DNA of 32,853 nt from Anaerolineae bacterium (GCA_016931365.1 JAFGEY010000336.1:1-32853); one strand, 5' to 3'. Numbered from the stretch's first letter, positions 1-7,462 are shown. Numbers and translations are program-made. The notes: generated from the letters alone by a model not told the origin.

Positions 1-121
1 CCTGTCGGTAGGCGAAGCCTATCAACAAGGCGGCACTGTCCACAGATTGCTCCCTTCGGGTGTCTCACAATACTTGACACATTCCGTTGTCACTGATTAT
101 CATTTGTGCAGAGCGGGCTAA
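1..121 (-). other. 5' edge of a third gene cassette (truncated by window)
   Basis: This is the sequence left of the attC2 junction. On the minus strand it begins TTAGCCCGCTCTGC after the recombination point. No gene is visible, only a few codons after an ATG near 103. If it is a cassette like the other two, its own attC, further left and outside the window, should begin with GGGCTAAC, the complement of this start. A short hairpin (TAGGC, 3-base loop, GCCTA) sits at about 10-22. Confidence 0.5.
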
Positions 122-242
122 CGGTCGGGCTTAAGCCGCGCGGCGGATGCGGCGAGTTGCCTTTCTACAGCAGACCTGTGCGTGCGCGTTTCTCCGCCGA
201 GTGCAGCGACGTAGCCGCGTCGGTCTTGAAGCGATGTTGGGC
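116..242 (-). other. attC2 recombination site of the GNAT cassette
   Basis: On the minus strand the site starts with R'' GCCCAAC (242 to 236) and ends with R' GTTAGCC (122 to 116), 127 bp in all. The inner boxes GCTTCAAG near R'' and CTTAAGC near R' (plus-strand 134-140) would form the L''/L' pair of a folded bottom strand. It aligns along its length with attC1. The R' core departs from GTTRRRY at one base because its last six bases belong to the next cassette. The predicted crossover lies between G (plus 122) and TT (121-120). Confidence 0.85.
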
Positions 243-886
243 GGCCTGACCTTGGGAATCTCGAATCACAACAGCAACCCAAAAAGGCTAATATCCCTGA
301 GCCTTTCCTGCTTGAGAATTGCCCCTTTCCGTACTCCTTCCTTTCGGAAACCTGCTTTACATAGCAGGCTGATTGCTGCAGCGTTGTCTGCAAAACAACT
401 GCATTCAATTCGCTTCAAGCCAATCTCTCGAGCCTTATCAAGTACAGCACAGATGAGTTGGTATCCTATGCCACGTCGCCGATATTCCTTTCGTACACCA
501 AAACCGAGCTCTGCGCAGTGTATCTTTGAAGGTTCCATGAACCGGTCTATACCTGCCATACCTATAATCTGACCGTTCTCCCGTGCCCAAAACGCATAGT
601 TTGTCTCTCGACTCAATACTTTACTTCGGAAGAAGTGAATTACCTCGTTGTCAGGCTTCTTCACCAGACCCTGGTTTTCCTCGAATTCCCATCGAATTTG
701 ATCTGGATCAAAAACCATGTGCCAAAAGGACAGAATATCGGCATCGGTCGGGACTTGATCCCTTGTATGGAATATCTCTACCATAGTCATCGTTCCAGCG
801 GTTTTTTTCTGACCGGTACTTATGCGTTGCTGCAGTTAGTTCCTCTGAATGACTGGCTGCTTGGCTTCGCCTTGGAAGCCGCCCAA
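122..886 (-). mobile_element. Integron gene cassette 2 (GNAT cassette, 765 bp)
   Basis: The cassette is bounded by G^TTRRRY crossover points at 887/886 and 122/121. It contains one minus-strand gene (266-790), which stops 23 bp before its attC, as is usual for cassettes. Its two ends match: it starts TTGGGCGGC and its R'' reads GCCGCCCAAC, so the excised circle would restore a perfect 10-bp R''/R' arm. The roughly 95-bp leader between the cassette start and the gene contains AGAGGAAC but no clear promoter, so expression probably depends on an upstream promoter. Confidence 0.85.
266..790 (-). CDS. GNAT-family N-acetyltransferase (cassette-borne)
   Basis: A 174-residue protein with the Gcn5-related acetyltransferase fold. 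The acetyl-CoA pyrophosphate loop is clear at about residues 107-116 (VRKEYRRRGIGYQL, the R/Q-x-x-G-x-G/A motif). It is followed by the family's later signature NAAAISLLCKAGFRKEG at about 137-153, typical of RimJ/RimL- and aminoglycoside- or amino-acid-type GNATs. An upstream strand pair (YAFWARENGQIIGMAGI) fits the start of the fold. The substrate cannot be told from sequence. GNATs are among the commonest cassette cargoes, and resistance, toxin or metabolite acetylation are all possible. A second ATG lies two codons in (784). The gene is complete and the only one in its cassette. It reads away from intI, as cassette genes should. Confidence 0.9.
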   Translation of the reverse strand: MTMVEIFHTRDQVPTDADILSFWHMVFDPDQIRWEFEENQGLVKKPDNEVIHFFRSKVLSRETNYAFWARENGQIIGMAGIDRFMEPSKIHCAELGFGVRKEYRRRGIGYQLICAVLDKAREIGLKRIECSCFADNAAAISLLCKAGFRKEGVRKGAILKQERLRDISLFGLLL

Positions 887-1005
887 CGACCTGCTTAAGC
901 TGCGGGGTGGCTGCGGCGCACTACCTGCGAGAGCAGACCTGCTTGTGCGGGTTTCCCCATCAACTGCACGCTGCCTAACCCCGTCAGTTTCAAGCGATGT
1001 TAGGC
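881..1005 (-). other. attC1 recombination site of cassette 1
   Basis: On the minus strand R'' is GCCTAAC (1005 to 999) and R' is GTTGGGC (887 to 881), 125 bp apart end to end. L''-like GCTTGAAAC follows R'' and L'-like CTTAAGC precedes R'. The middle is an imperfect palindrome including a GCAGACCTGCTTGTGCGGGTTT stretch (plus 932-953) that also occurs, with changes, in attC2. In the integrated state R'' and R' come from different cassettes and so do not match exactly (GCCTAAC against GTTGGGC). Confidence 0.88.
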
Positions 1006-1152
1006 GGCGGCCTACAGAGCAGACTGGCCCGCCACGCCCCGCCCCGGGAGCTAGGCCCCACCGCACGCGCACGGCTTTTGTAGAGCTTACTGACTTCGCC
1101 CGCGCTTAGCCTTTCAATGTCCACGTTCTTTCTGCTGCGCCGCGCCGCCTAA
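887..1152 (-). mobile_element. Integron gene cassette 1, no convincing gene (266 bp)
   Basis: This is the first cassette next to attI. After removing its attC only about 147 bp of body remain (1006-1152). The body is very GC-rich on its inner side and holds no plausible reading frame; the one minus-strand frame there starts at a GTG (1072) and simply runs through the attC. Its two ends are perfectly complementary over 11 bp (plus 999-1009 GTTAGGCGGCG against 1143-1153 CGCCGCCTAAC). That marks it as one mobile unit. It may be non-coding, a regulatory cassette or a decayed gene. Confidence 0.75.
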
Positions 1153-1215
1153 CTAGTTGTTATCCTCGTCTATCTTTGAATAAAATCCCGTTCCGGGGGT
1201 TTACACGAGACGAGA
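1147..1215 (-). other. attI site (primary insertion site) of the integron
   Basis: On the minus strand the sequence GGATAACAACTA leads into the core GTTAGGC (1153 to 1147), where cassette 1 begins. This resembles the end of the class 1 attI (an AACAA-type run before GTTAGGC). Only the core is secure. The outer limit is a guess, because accessory integrase-binding repeats in attI are not conserved between integrons. Confidence 0.7.
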
Positions 1216-1311
1216 CGCGCATAAAACCCCTCACCGGCATCTTATCAGGCTTTTTTCGGCCATATCCCTCCTTCCAGGGTTCTTATTCGCCCAATTCGTC
1301 GCGTAAACCCC

Positions 1312-1340
1312 TTGACAAAAACCGACAAATGCGCTATTCT
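1312..1340 (+). promoter_or_regulatory. Promoter of intI (TTGACA, 17 bp, TATTCT)
   Basis: A perfect -35 box TTGACA (1312-1317) and a -10 box TATTCT (1335-1340) are separated by 17 bp. Transcription should start near 1347, giving a leader of about 93 nt before the intI ATG. The reading frame is open upstream of that ATG, but the promoter inside it shows the upstream part is not coding. Confidence 0.85.
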
Positions 1341-1347
1341 ATTGACT

Positions 1348-1361
1348 AGAACGTTTGTTCT
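1348..1361. promoter_or_regulatory. LexA (SOS) box at the intI start site
   Basis: The palindrome AGAACGTTTGTTCT has the GAAC-N4-GTTC core of the Gram-positive-type LexA/DinR box, a type also reported for Dehalococcoides in the Chloroflexota. It begins about 8 bp after the -10 box and covers the predicted +1, where a bound repressor would block initiation. Control of intI by LexA is established for proteobacterial integrons. Here it is inferred from the site alone. Confidence 0.8.
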
Positions 1362-1383
1362 TTTTGCGCATACACTTTACAAT

Positions 1384-1412
1384 ATTTTACCTCAAAATTC
1401 TCCTCTTGACAA
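1384..1412 (-). promoter_or_regulatory. Candidate cassette promoter Pc
   Basis: On the minus strand TTGTCA (1412 to 1407) and TAAAAT (1389 to 1384) are 17 bp apart. Transcription would start near 1377 and run through the LexA box, the intI promoter and attI into the cassettes. The position, in the intI leader and divergent from intI, matches where Pc promoters lie in known integrons. Both hexamers are one base off consensus. Confidence 0.6.
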
Positions 1413-1440
1413 CGACTTGGCCATTTTTCAGGGAGGCGGT

Positions 1441-2421
1441 ATGGAACAACGACCCAAAAAACTGCTCGATCAGGTCAGCGACCTGCTGCGCGTCAAGCAT
1501 TACTCGATCCGCACAGAACAGGCTTATATCAACTGGATCAAGCGTTTTATCGTGTTCAACAAAACGCCGCAAGGCGCGTTCAAACACCCTGATGAACTGG
1601 GCGCTGCCGAAATCCAGGCCTTTCTCACTCACCTGGCCGTGGATGAAAATGTAGCTGCCTCCACCCAAAACCAGGCCCTCAGCGCGCTGCTCTTTTTATA
1701 CCGCGAGGTGCTGGACGTCGAACTGGCTCCGGTCGACGTCACCTGGGCGCAAAAGCCAAAACGCCTGCCCACCGTGCTCACTCGCGAGCAGGTTCACGCC
1801 GTCATCGCCGCCCTTTCCGGCGACAGTCAACTGGTCGCACGGCTGCTTTATGGCTCCGGGCTGCGTTTGCTGGAAGCGCTGCGCCTGCGCGTCAAAGATG
1901 TGGATTTCGACTATCGACAGATCATCGTTCGCGACGGCAAAGGCGAGCAGGATCGAGTAACTATGCTCCCTCAAAGCCTTGTTGAACCCCTTCAACAGCA
2001 TTTGCATCGCGTCAAACTGATCCATTTGCGCGACCTGGAACACGGTCACGGCGATGTCTATCTGCCCTACGCCTTGGAGCGCAAATATCCCAATGCCAAC
2101 AAGGAATGGGGCTGGCAGTGGGTTTTTCCGGCCTCAAGCCTGTCCAAAGACCCGCGCAGCAGCGCCACCCGCCGCCATCACCTCGGTGAAAGCAGCATAC
2201 AACGCGCCATCCGCGAGGCCGCCAAACTGGTCGGGATGGTCAAACCCGTCGGCCCGCACACCTTTCGCCACTCCTTTGCCACTCACCTGCTGGAAGCCCA
2301 CTATGACATTCGCACCGTTCAGGAATTGCTTGGGCATAAAGACGTGAAAACGACAATGATCTACACCCACGTGCTCAACCGGGGCGGCCTGGCCGTCCGC
2401 AGCCCGCTGGATCAATCGTAG
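1441..2421 (+). CDS. intI: Integron integrase (tyrosine recombinase IntI)
   Basis: A 326-residue site-specific recombinase that would join attI and attC sites. The start at 1441 is chosen because GGGAGG (1431-1436) precedes it and because the promoter lies in the open frame upstream. The N-terminal SAM-like DNA-binding domain spans about residues 5-95. The catalytic domain carries R142 (GSGLRLLE), K167 (RDGKG), H273-x-x-R276 ([10 protein letters not shown]), H299 (ELLGHK) and nucleophile Y308 (MIYTH). Residues about 210-230 ([20 protein letters not shown]) are the extra alpha-helical insert that separates IntI from XerC/D and is needed for single-stranded attC recognition. Length and all catalytic residues are normal, so it should be active. 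The gene is followed by a hairpin and by a convergent toxin-antitoxin operon. Confidence 0.96.
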   Translation: MEQRPKKLLDQVSDLLRVKHYSIRTEQAYINWIKRFIVFNKTPQGAFKHPDELGAAEIQAFLTHLAVDENVAASTQNQALSALLFLYREVLDVELAPVDVTWAQKPKRLPTVLTREQVHAVIAALSGDSQLVARLLYGSGLRLLEALRLRVKDVDFDYRQIIVRDGKGEQDRVTMLPQSLVEPLQQHLHRVKLIHLRDLEHGHGDVYLPYALERKYPNANKEWGWQWVFPASSLSKDPRSSATRRHHLGESSIQRAIREAAKLVGMVKPVGPHTFRHSFATHLLEAHYDIRTVQELLGHKDVKTTMIYTHVLNRGGLAVRSPLDQS

Positions 2422-2441
2422 GGCGGCTTTCCCAAGCCGCC
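2422..2441. repeat. Hairpin after intI (REP-like or weak terminator)
   Basis: A perfect 8-bp stem, GGCGGCTT/AAGCCGCC, closes on a TCCC loop directly after the intI stop codon. There is no T-run, so it is not a canonical Rho-independent terminator. Its CGGCTTTCCC core recurs in the longer hairpin at 17788-17840, hinting at a dispersed palindromic repeat family. Confidence 0.6.
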
Positions 2442-2494
2442 TATCCAATAGTGTCAGGTATGGAAACCTGATCTAATGCTGATATGGGCGACCG

Positions 2495-2908
2495 CTATGT
2501 GCCCGGCGCTTTTTGTGGCAACCATTCAATGCTGATCAAATCATCCAGGGCTTTAAATTCGGGGTCTCCGGTGAGCAAGGTACCGCTCACGTCAAATGCC
2601 AGTGCCGCTGCAAATGCATCTGCATAGGCTAACGGGTATGTAGCCTTGATTTCTGCTGCCTTGAGCGCCAGTTCTCGCCCTACAGCAACCAGTCGAATTC
2701 GCGTGGCCTCGAGTGCGCCCAAAACCTGGAACACCAGAGCTTTACCACGGCGTCGCTCAACAATGTACGCCACTTCACCCACGTTCACCCAACTCATAAA
2801 AACTTGGGCCTGTGCTCGTTGCAAAACGGCCTTGACCTGGTCACTTCCCGCTTCATTGCCCAGCAAGGCGAGCACTGCATAGCTGTCCAGCACATAGACC
2901 TCAGCCAC
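2495..2908 (-). CDS. vapC: PIN-domain ribonuclease toxin (VapC-type)
   Basis: A 137-residue PIN domain, the usual size for VapC toxins, which are Mg2+-dependent RNases cutting tRNA or other RNAs. The acidic active-site set is present: D8 (VLDSYA), E45 (NVGEV), D97 (YADAFAAALA) and D115 (TGDPEF). The gene starts at a GTG inside the end of the antitoxin gene (8-bp overlap) behind GAGGAGG, so the two are translationally coupled. It converges on intI with about 70 bp between the stop codons. The nuclease residues are intact. The RNA target is unknown. Confidence 0.9.
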   Translation of the reverse strand: MAEVYVLDSYAVLALLGNEAGSDQVKAVLQRAQAQVFMSWVNVGEVAYIVERRRGKALVFQVLGALEATRIRLVAVGRELALKAAEIKATYPLAYADAFAAALAFDVSGTLLTGDPEFKALDDLISIEWLPQKAPGT

Positions 2909-3149
2909 GCTGAACCTCCTCGCTCTCTCTTTCCGTTGCGTGAGCAGCCAGCAGATCGGCGGTTAAAGATGTCTCGCCCGCAAGCAGCCCATGCAAAGCC
3001 TCGACCGGGTCATCTGGCAGCGGCACCAGCGCCAGAACATCGCCGTAATCCACCACCTGCACTTGTGAGCCACTCTCAATGCCATACTTGGCGCGCAGTT
3101 CTCGGGGAATGACCACCCAACCTTTGGTCGACACTTTGACAGTATACAT
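2901..3149 (-). CDS. vapB: AbrB/MazE-fold antitoxin (VapB-type)
   Basis: An 82-residue protein beginning with a swapped-hairpin AbrB DNA-binding domain (VKVSTKGWVVIPRELRAKYG at 4-23, then GSQVQVVDYGDVLALVPL). It has a flexible acidic tail (about 52-82) that should wrap and block the PIN toxin. GGAGGA stands 5-6 bases before its ATG. It is the first gene of the pair and would autorepress with the toxin through the GTATAC sites in its promoter; one such site overlaps its own start codon. Confidence 0.9.
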   Translation of the reverse strand: MYTVKVSTKGWVVIPRELRAKYGIESGSQVQVVDYGDVLALVPLPDDPVEALHGLLAGETSLTADLLAAHATERESEEVQRG

Positions 3150-3210
3150 TTATCCTCCTCAAGTATAACCGATCTTGCTACAGTATACCATCAAGGCAAG
3201 TAGTATACAA
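3142..3210 (-). promoter_or_regulatory. Toxin-antitoxin promoter with GTATAC operators
   Basis: On the minus strand TTGTAT (3210 to 3205) and TATACT (3187 to 3182) form a -35/-10 pair with a 17-bp spacer. The palindrome GTATAC occurs at 3203-3208 (in the -35), 3183-3188 (in the -10) and 3142-3147 (at the start codon), with a related AGTATAAC at 3162-3169. The first two are exactly 20 bp apart, two helical turns, as expected for a cooperatively bound antitoxin. Confidence 0.75.
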
Positions 3211-3226
3211 ATATAAACAAACTGGT

Positions 3227-5911
3227 TCAACTCTGTGCGCATCTTTCTCTCGTCACCGGCAGCGCAAATACCTGTACCCCCGTCGCCCGGGCGATCGCGT
3301 TCGCCACCGCCGGCGCCACCGGGATCAGCGACAATTCGCCCACACCCTTGCCGCCAAAGGGCCCGCTTTTATCCTCGCATTCGACGACAATCGTTGTGAT
3401 TTCAGGCAATTGATCGATGCGCGGGATGCGATACTGTCCCAGCGTCGGCGTGCGCAGCTCGCCCCGCTCAAAGACCATCTCTTCCTGCACGGCATAGCCC
3501 AGCCCCATCACCACCCCGCCTTCCAACTGCCCGCGCAGGCCGAGCGGGTTGAGCGCGCGGCCCACGTCCTGGGCGAGAATCAGGTGGCGCACCGCCGCCT
3601 CGCCCGTTTCGAGATCGACCTCGACCTGCGCCGCCAGCGTGGCGTAGCCAAAGCTAAAGTGCATGTCGCCGGGGCGGCCCAACGCCCTGGTCTCCGGCGG
3701 AGTGTAGCTGCCCTCCTCGCGCAGCGACAGGCCGATCACCCGCGCCTGCTGGATCGCTTGATCGAAATTGTACTTGGCTAAATCTGGGCCGACGAGATCG
3801 GCTTGAGCGATCAACCGCGCCTTGAACGCCTCGGCGACGGTCCGCACGGCGTTGCCGGTGATGTAGGTCTGCCGCGAGGCGGTGGTCGGCCCGCAGTCGG
3901 GGGTCCGGTCGGTGTCGGCCACGGTCACGGCGACGCGCTCAATGGGCACGCCGAACACCTCCGCCGCCGTCGCCGCCGCGATCTGCACCAGCCCTTGCCC
4001 CACCTCCGCCGCGCCGATGCCCACCCACACCCGGCCATCGTCCTTGACCTCGATGTAGGCCGCCGCCCGGTCGGGCAGGCCGCCGCCCAGGCCGACGTTC
4101 TTGTAGGCGCAGGCCAGCCCCCAGGCCGTGCGCTTGCCCTCTTTTTCGCTCACCGCCCAGCCGCCCTGCCGTTCGACCTCGGCGATCACCCGCTCCAGCG
4201 TCTCCTCCATCCCGATCGGCTCGCGCAAGACCTGCCCGGTCGCCGTCGTGCTCCCCTGGCGAAGGATGTTGCGCCGCCGCACCGCAACCGGATCGAGGCC
4301 CAACGCCAGCGCCATCAGGTCGATCTGCCGCTCGACGGCGAACGACGCCTGCGGCACGCCGAAACCGCGAAAGGCCCCCGCCGGCGGGTTGTTGGTGTAC
4401 ACCGCGCGCGAGACGACCTGCACGTGCGCCACCTCATACGGCCCGGTGACGTGGGTGGCGGTGCGCGTCATCACCGGCAGGCCCAGGCTGGCGTACGCGC
4501 CGGTGTCGCCGTCGATCTCGGCCCGCACCGCCAGCAGCGCGCCATCCCGGCGCATCCCCGTCTTGAGGCGGATCGTCGTCGCGTGGCGCTTGGGGTGGAC
4601 GATCATCGACTCGCGCCGGGTGAACACCAGCTTGACCGGCCGCCCGGTCGCATAGCATCCCAACGCAGCGTGGATTTGCGCCGCAATGTCCTCTTTGCCG
4701 CCAAACGTCCCGCCCACCGCCGTGCCGACCACGCGGATTCTTTCTTCCGGCACGGCCAGCGCCTCGGCGATCTGGCGGCGGTCTTCAAAGGGAATCTGCG
4801 AGCCGACGAACACCGTAATACGCCCATCCTCGCCGGGTACGGCCAATGACGCTTCCGGCTCCAAAAAAGCGTGCTCCTGCGTCGGCGTGCGGTAGACGTG
4901 CTCCATCACCAAATCTGCCTCGGCAAAGCCCTGCTCCACGTCGCCCTTGCCGAAACGAATCTCGTGCATCAGGTTGCCGCCGTCGTGCAGGGCGGGCATC
5001 CCCTCCTTGAACGCCGCCTGCGGCGAGTCGATGACCGGCAGCAAATCATACTTGATTTGAATCGCCTCGGCGGCGGCGCGGGCGAGCGCTTCGGTCTCGG
5101 CCAGGACGACGGCCAGGGCGTCGCCCCGGTAGCGCACCCGTTCGCCCACGCCCACCAGCGTCGGCCAATCACGGCGGATCAGCCCGTGCCGGCGCTCGCC
5201 GGGGATGTCGCCGGCGGTGAGGACGCGCACCACGCCTGGCATAGACATCGCTAAAGCGACATCTATTTCTACGACCATCCCGTGCGGGATGTCGCTGCGG
5301 CGCACCGCCGCGTGGAGCATCTTGTTTTCGAACAGGTCGGCGGTATAGCGCGCCGCGCCGGTCACTTTGGCCACGGCGTCGGGGCGGGGGATGGCGCGGC
5401 CGATCACCTTGAGCGGCCGCGCGCTCTGCGGCGGGTCGCCGCCGGCAAGCCCTGCCGCCCGGTGCACAGCGCGCAAGATGCCGGCATAACCGGTGCAGCG
5501 GCAGAGATTGCCCTTGAGCGCTGCCGCGATCTCTGCATCTGTAGGGTGAGGGTTGGCGTCTAGCAGCGCTTTGGCGCTCATGATCATGCCCGGCGTGCAA
5601 AAGCCGCACTGCACCGCGCCCTCGTCGATGAACGCCTGCTGGAGCGGGTGCAACGTCCCCTCCCGGGCCAGCCCTTCGATTGTCTCGATACGCAAGCCAT
5701 CGACGATTTGCTTATCGCGCACCAGGCAGGCCCGTCGCGCCCGCCCATCGACGATCACCGTACACGCGCCGCAATGCCCTTCGCCGCAGCCGTTCTTGGC
5801 GCCGGTGAAGTGGAGCTGGTCGCGGAGCAGGTCGAGCAGGGTGGCATCCGGCCCTACCAGGGCCTCGACGGTCTGACCGTTGACGATCAAGGTGACGGTT
5901 CGTTCGCTCAT
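3227..5911 (-). CDS. Fused [2Fe-2S]-molybdopterin hydroxylase (xanthine dehydrogenase/aldehyde oxidoreductase family)
   Basis: An 894-residue single-chain enzyme of the xanthine oxidase family. The N-terminal part (1-155) carries two [2Fe-2S] centres: C42, C47, C50, C62 in the plant-type ferredoxin fold, and C102, C105, C137, C139 in the helical domain ([14 protein letters not shown]). The rest binds the molybdenum cofactor, with [18 protein letters not shown] and the active-site glutamate in KGVGELSL near the C-terminus. The Glu of GGKE and the Arg of FRGFG are the purine-binding positions of xanthine dehydrogenase, so a purine-like substrate is plausible. Architecture and length match the Desulfovibrio aldehyde oxidoreductase (about 907 residues), with no FAD domain and no FAD subunit gene nearby, so electrons must leave by another carrier. 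No maturation gene (xdhC-like) is adjacent. GGAG precedes the ATG. Confidence 0.93.
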   Translation of the reverse strand: MSERTVTLIVNGQTVEALVGPDATLLDLLRDQLHFTGAKNGCGEGHCGACTVIVDGRARRACLVRDKQIVDGLRIETIEGLAREGTLHPLQQAFIDEGAVQCGFCTPGMIMSAKALLDANPHPTDAEIAAALKGNLCRCTGYAGILRAVHRAAGLAGGDPPQSARPLKVIGRAIPRPDAVAKVTGAARYTADLFENKMLHAAVRRSDIPHGMVVEIDVALAMSMPGVVRVLTAGDIPGERRHGLIRRDWPTLVGVGERVRYRGDALAVVLAETEALARAAAEAIQIKYDLLPVIDSPQAAFKEGMPALHDGGNLMHEIRFGKGDVEQGFAEADLVMEHVYRTPTQEHAFLEPEASLAVPGEDGRITVFVGSQIPFEDRRQIAEALAVPEERIRVVGTAVGGTFGGKEDIAAQIHAALGCYATGRPVKLVFTRRESMIVHPKRHATTIRLKTGMRRDGALLAVRAEIDGDTGAYASLGLPVMTRTATHVTGPYEVAHVQVVSRAVYTNNPPAGAFRGFGVPQASFAVERQIDLMALALGLDPVAVRRRNILRQGSTTATGQVLREPIGMEETLERVIAEVERQGGWAVSEKEGKRTAWGLACAYKNVGLGGGLPDRAAAYIEVKDDGRVWVGIGAAEVGQGLVQIAAATAAEVFGVPIERVAVTVADTDRTPDCGPTTASRQTYITGNAVRTVAEAFKARLIAQADLVGPDLAKYNFDQAIQQARVIGLSLREEGSYTPPETRALGRPGDMHFSFGYATLAAQVEVDLETGEAAVRHLILAQDVGRALNPLGLRGQLEGGVVMGLGYAVQEEMVFERGELRTPTLGQYRIPRIDQLPEITTIVVECEDKSGPFGGKGVGELSLIPVAPAVANAIARATGVQVFALPVTRERCAQS

Positions 5912-5937
5912 ACTCGCACTCCTTTGGGCAATGTCGA

Positions 5938-6040
5938 GTAGGGGTGAGGCATCCCTGGATGGGGCTTGTTTGACTGGCCTTGTTCCTCTGGACGATCATC
6001 CCGATCAATGAGCCATCGCTGAGGGATGCCTCACCCCTAC
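5938..6040. repeat. MITE/REP-like element with 19-bp perfect inverted repeats
   Basis: GTAGGGGTGAGGCATCCCT (5938-5956) is repeated exactly inverted at 6022-6040, with 65 bp between. The 3-bp sequence CGA flanks both ends (5935-5937 and 6041-6043), which could be a target duplication or chance. The element fills most of the gap between the histidine kinase stop and the hydroxylase start. No reading frame lies inside it. It resembles the palindromic intergenic elements common in Chloroflexota genomes; mobility in trans is inferred. Confidence 0.8.
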
Positions 6041-6061
6041 CGAAAACCTATTTTCAGATCT

Positions 6062-7462
6062 CTACTCCAGCGGCAGCCGCAAAATAACCTGCGTGCCCTC
6101 GCCGGGCTGGCTGTGCAGAGAAAATTCGCCGTTGAGCAGTTCGGCGCGCTCTTTCATGCCCATCAACCCCAGGTGCTCGGTGTCCGCTCCGAGGACGCTG
6201 GGCACAAGCTTGAAACCGGGGCCGTTGTCTTCGACGCGCACCACCAGGTTGTGCTCCTGAAACTGGACGGTGACGTAAACCCGCGTGGCGCTGAGGGCGT
6301 GCTTGCGCACGTTGGTCAACGCTTCTTGAACGATGCGGAAGGCGGTCAGTTCGGTTTCCGGCGGCAGGCGGCGCTCATCGCCAATCACTTCGCATGAAAC
6401 GCGCGCATTCTCCTCCAGTTGGCTCTCCAGGTCTTCGGCAATGGTCTGCAATGCGGCGACCAGGCCCAGGTCTTCGAGGATCAGCGGGCGCAGGTCGCGG
6501 CTCATCCGCCGCACACCGAGCAGCGCGTCGGAAGCCAGTTCGCCCAGTTCATCCAGGGCGGCGATCAATTTGGGGTTTTCTTCTGCCGACAGCCGGCAGA
6601 GGTCAATGCGCTGCATCAATCCCACCAGCTCTTGCGCCGTCTCGTCGTGCAGGTCGCGCGAGATGCGTTTGCGTTCTTCTTCCTGGCTGCGCAGCACGCG
6701 CGAGGCATATTCCTGGAGCGTGTCGCGTTGGCGGCGAAGCTGGGTGACCATGTGGTTAAAGGCCGCCACCAGCGCTTCGACCTCGGCCGGGCCGCTCACA
6801 TTGGGTGGCGTAAACTCATCGGCGGCGGCGACGCGTCCGGCCTGGTTGGTCACGGCAACGAGCGGCTCGACGATGCGCTGTAGGCCAAACCACAGCAGCA
6901 AGGCGGCAAAGATGAGCACGGCAAAGAGCAGCGCGCCCATCGCCACCAGAAACGATGTCGTCGAAGCAAAAATCTCGGAGCGCGATTCTTCAACCAGGAT
7001 GTTCCAGGACGTTCCGGGGATGGGCGCAGTCGATGCAATGTGCGGATTTTCGGGTGAGACAGCCGAGAGGCTGCCCGTGCGCTTGCCTACCACCAGCGCC
7101 AGCAGATCGCCGCGCAGAATAGACCCGGAAGAAAACCGTGCCCCCTTGGGTGCGCAGAGCACATACCCCGTCTCATTGATCACATAGATCGTGCCTGTCG
7201 AGTGTTCGGCTAGCGCTTCGAGCGCGGCGCATATCTGGCTTCGTTCTGGCGCGTCTCCATTCAGGTAGCCAACCAGCGCTATGGCAGACATCTGGGCCAA
7301 TTTTTCATTGCGTTCATTGACGACGTTGCGCACGTCGCGCCATGACCAGGCGATCGACAGCGTAAGCACCAGCACGCCAAACACAAACATCGGGATCAGC
7401 GACCAGATGGTCACCGACGCACGTAGACTGCGTCGTTTCAATGCGGGTCTCCCTCTTGCCAT
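6062..7462 (-). CDS. Membrane sensor histidine kinase, NarX/DegS type
   Basis: A 466-residue kinase. Two membrane helices (about 19-40 and 170-192) flank an extracytoplasmic sensor of about 130 residues, probably Cache/PAS-like (it contains TIYVINETGYVLCAPKG). A HAMP linker follows (about 192-245), then a HisKA_3 dimerisation domain with phospho-acceptor H272 (ISRDLHDETAQELVG). The HATPase domain has an N box (NVRKH), VEDNGPGF and GLMGMKERAE. The signal is unknown. It is the second gene of an operon with the response regulator; its start overlaps the regulator's end by 25 bp, so the two are coupled. The MITE-like element lies just downstream. Confidence 0.93.
   Translation of the reverse strand: MARGRPALKRRSLRASVTIWSLIPMFVFGVLVLTLSIAWSWRDVRNVVNERNEKLAQMSAIALVGYLNGDAPERSQICAALEALAEHSTGTIYVINETGYVLCAPKGARFSSGSILRGDLLALVVGKRTGSLSAVSPENPHIASTAPIPGTSWNILVEESRSEIFASTTSFLVAMGALLFAVLIFAALLLWFGLQRIVEPLVAVTNQAGRVAAADEFTPPNVSGPAEVEALVAAFNHMVTQLRRQRDTLQEYASRVLRSQEEERKRISRDLHDETAQELVGLMQRIDLCRLSAEENPKLIAALDELGELASDALLGVRRMSRDLRPLILEDLGLVAALQTIAEDLESQLEENARVSCEVIGDERRLPPETELTAFRIVQEALTNVRKHALSATRVYVTVQFQEHNLVVRVEDNGPGFKLVPSVLGADTEHLGLMGMKERAELLNGEFSLHSQPGEGTQVILRLPLE

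Larger units (their letters stand above)
1..2421. mobile_element. Chromosomal integron, integrase-proximal end
   Basis: The stretch has the standard integron order. An IntI-type recombinase gene reads rightwards from 1441. A candidate attI lies on its 5' side (core GTTAGGC on the minus strand, 1153 to 1147). Leftwards come minus-strand cassettes, each ending in an attC site (881-1005 and 116-242). The two attC sites are about 125 bp each and share the boxes CTTAAGC, GCAGACCTG and AAGCGATGTT, as expected for a resident array with homogeneous attC sites. The array continues beyond the left edge, so its total size is unknown. No transposase or resistance-type 3' conserved segment is seen, so this is probably a sedentary chromosomal integron, not a class 1-like mobile one. 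Confidence 0.9.

Noticed and set aside
836..1072. 78-codon minus-strand frame in cassette 1
   Set aside because: It starts at a GTG and runs through the whole attC into the next cassette; no ribosome-binding site and low-complexity Arg/Gly composition.
1312..1440. Extension of intI upstream to a TTG at 1312, adding 43 residues
   Set aside because: That stretch holds the intI promoter and LexA box, and the ATG at 1441 has its own GGAGG site; the added residues match nothing in IntI.
3410..5941. Several long open frames opposite the molybdenum hydroxylase gene, up to 348 codons (3803-4849, +)
   Set aside because: They are rich in His, Arg and Pro, have no domains and arise from the high GC content of a clearly conserved gene on the other strand.
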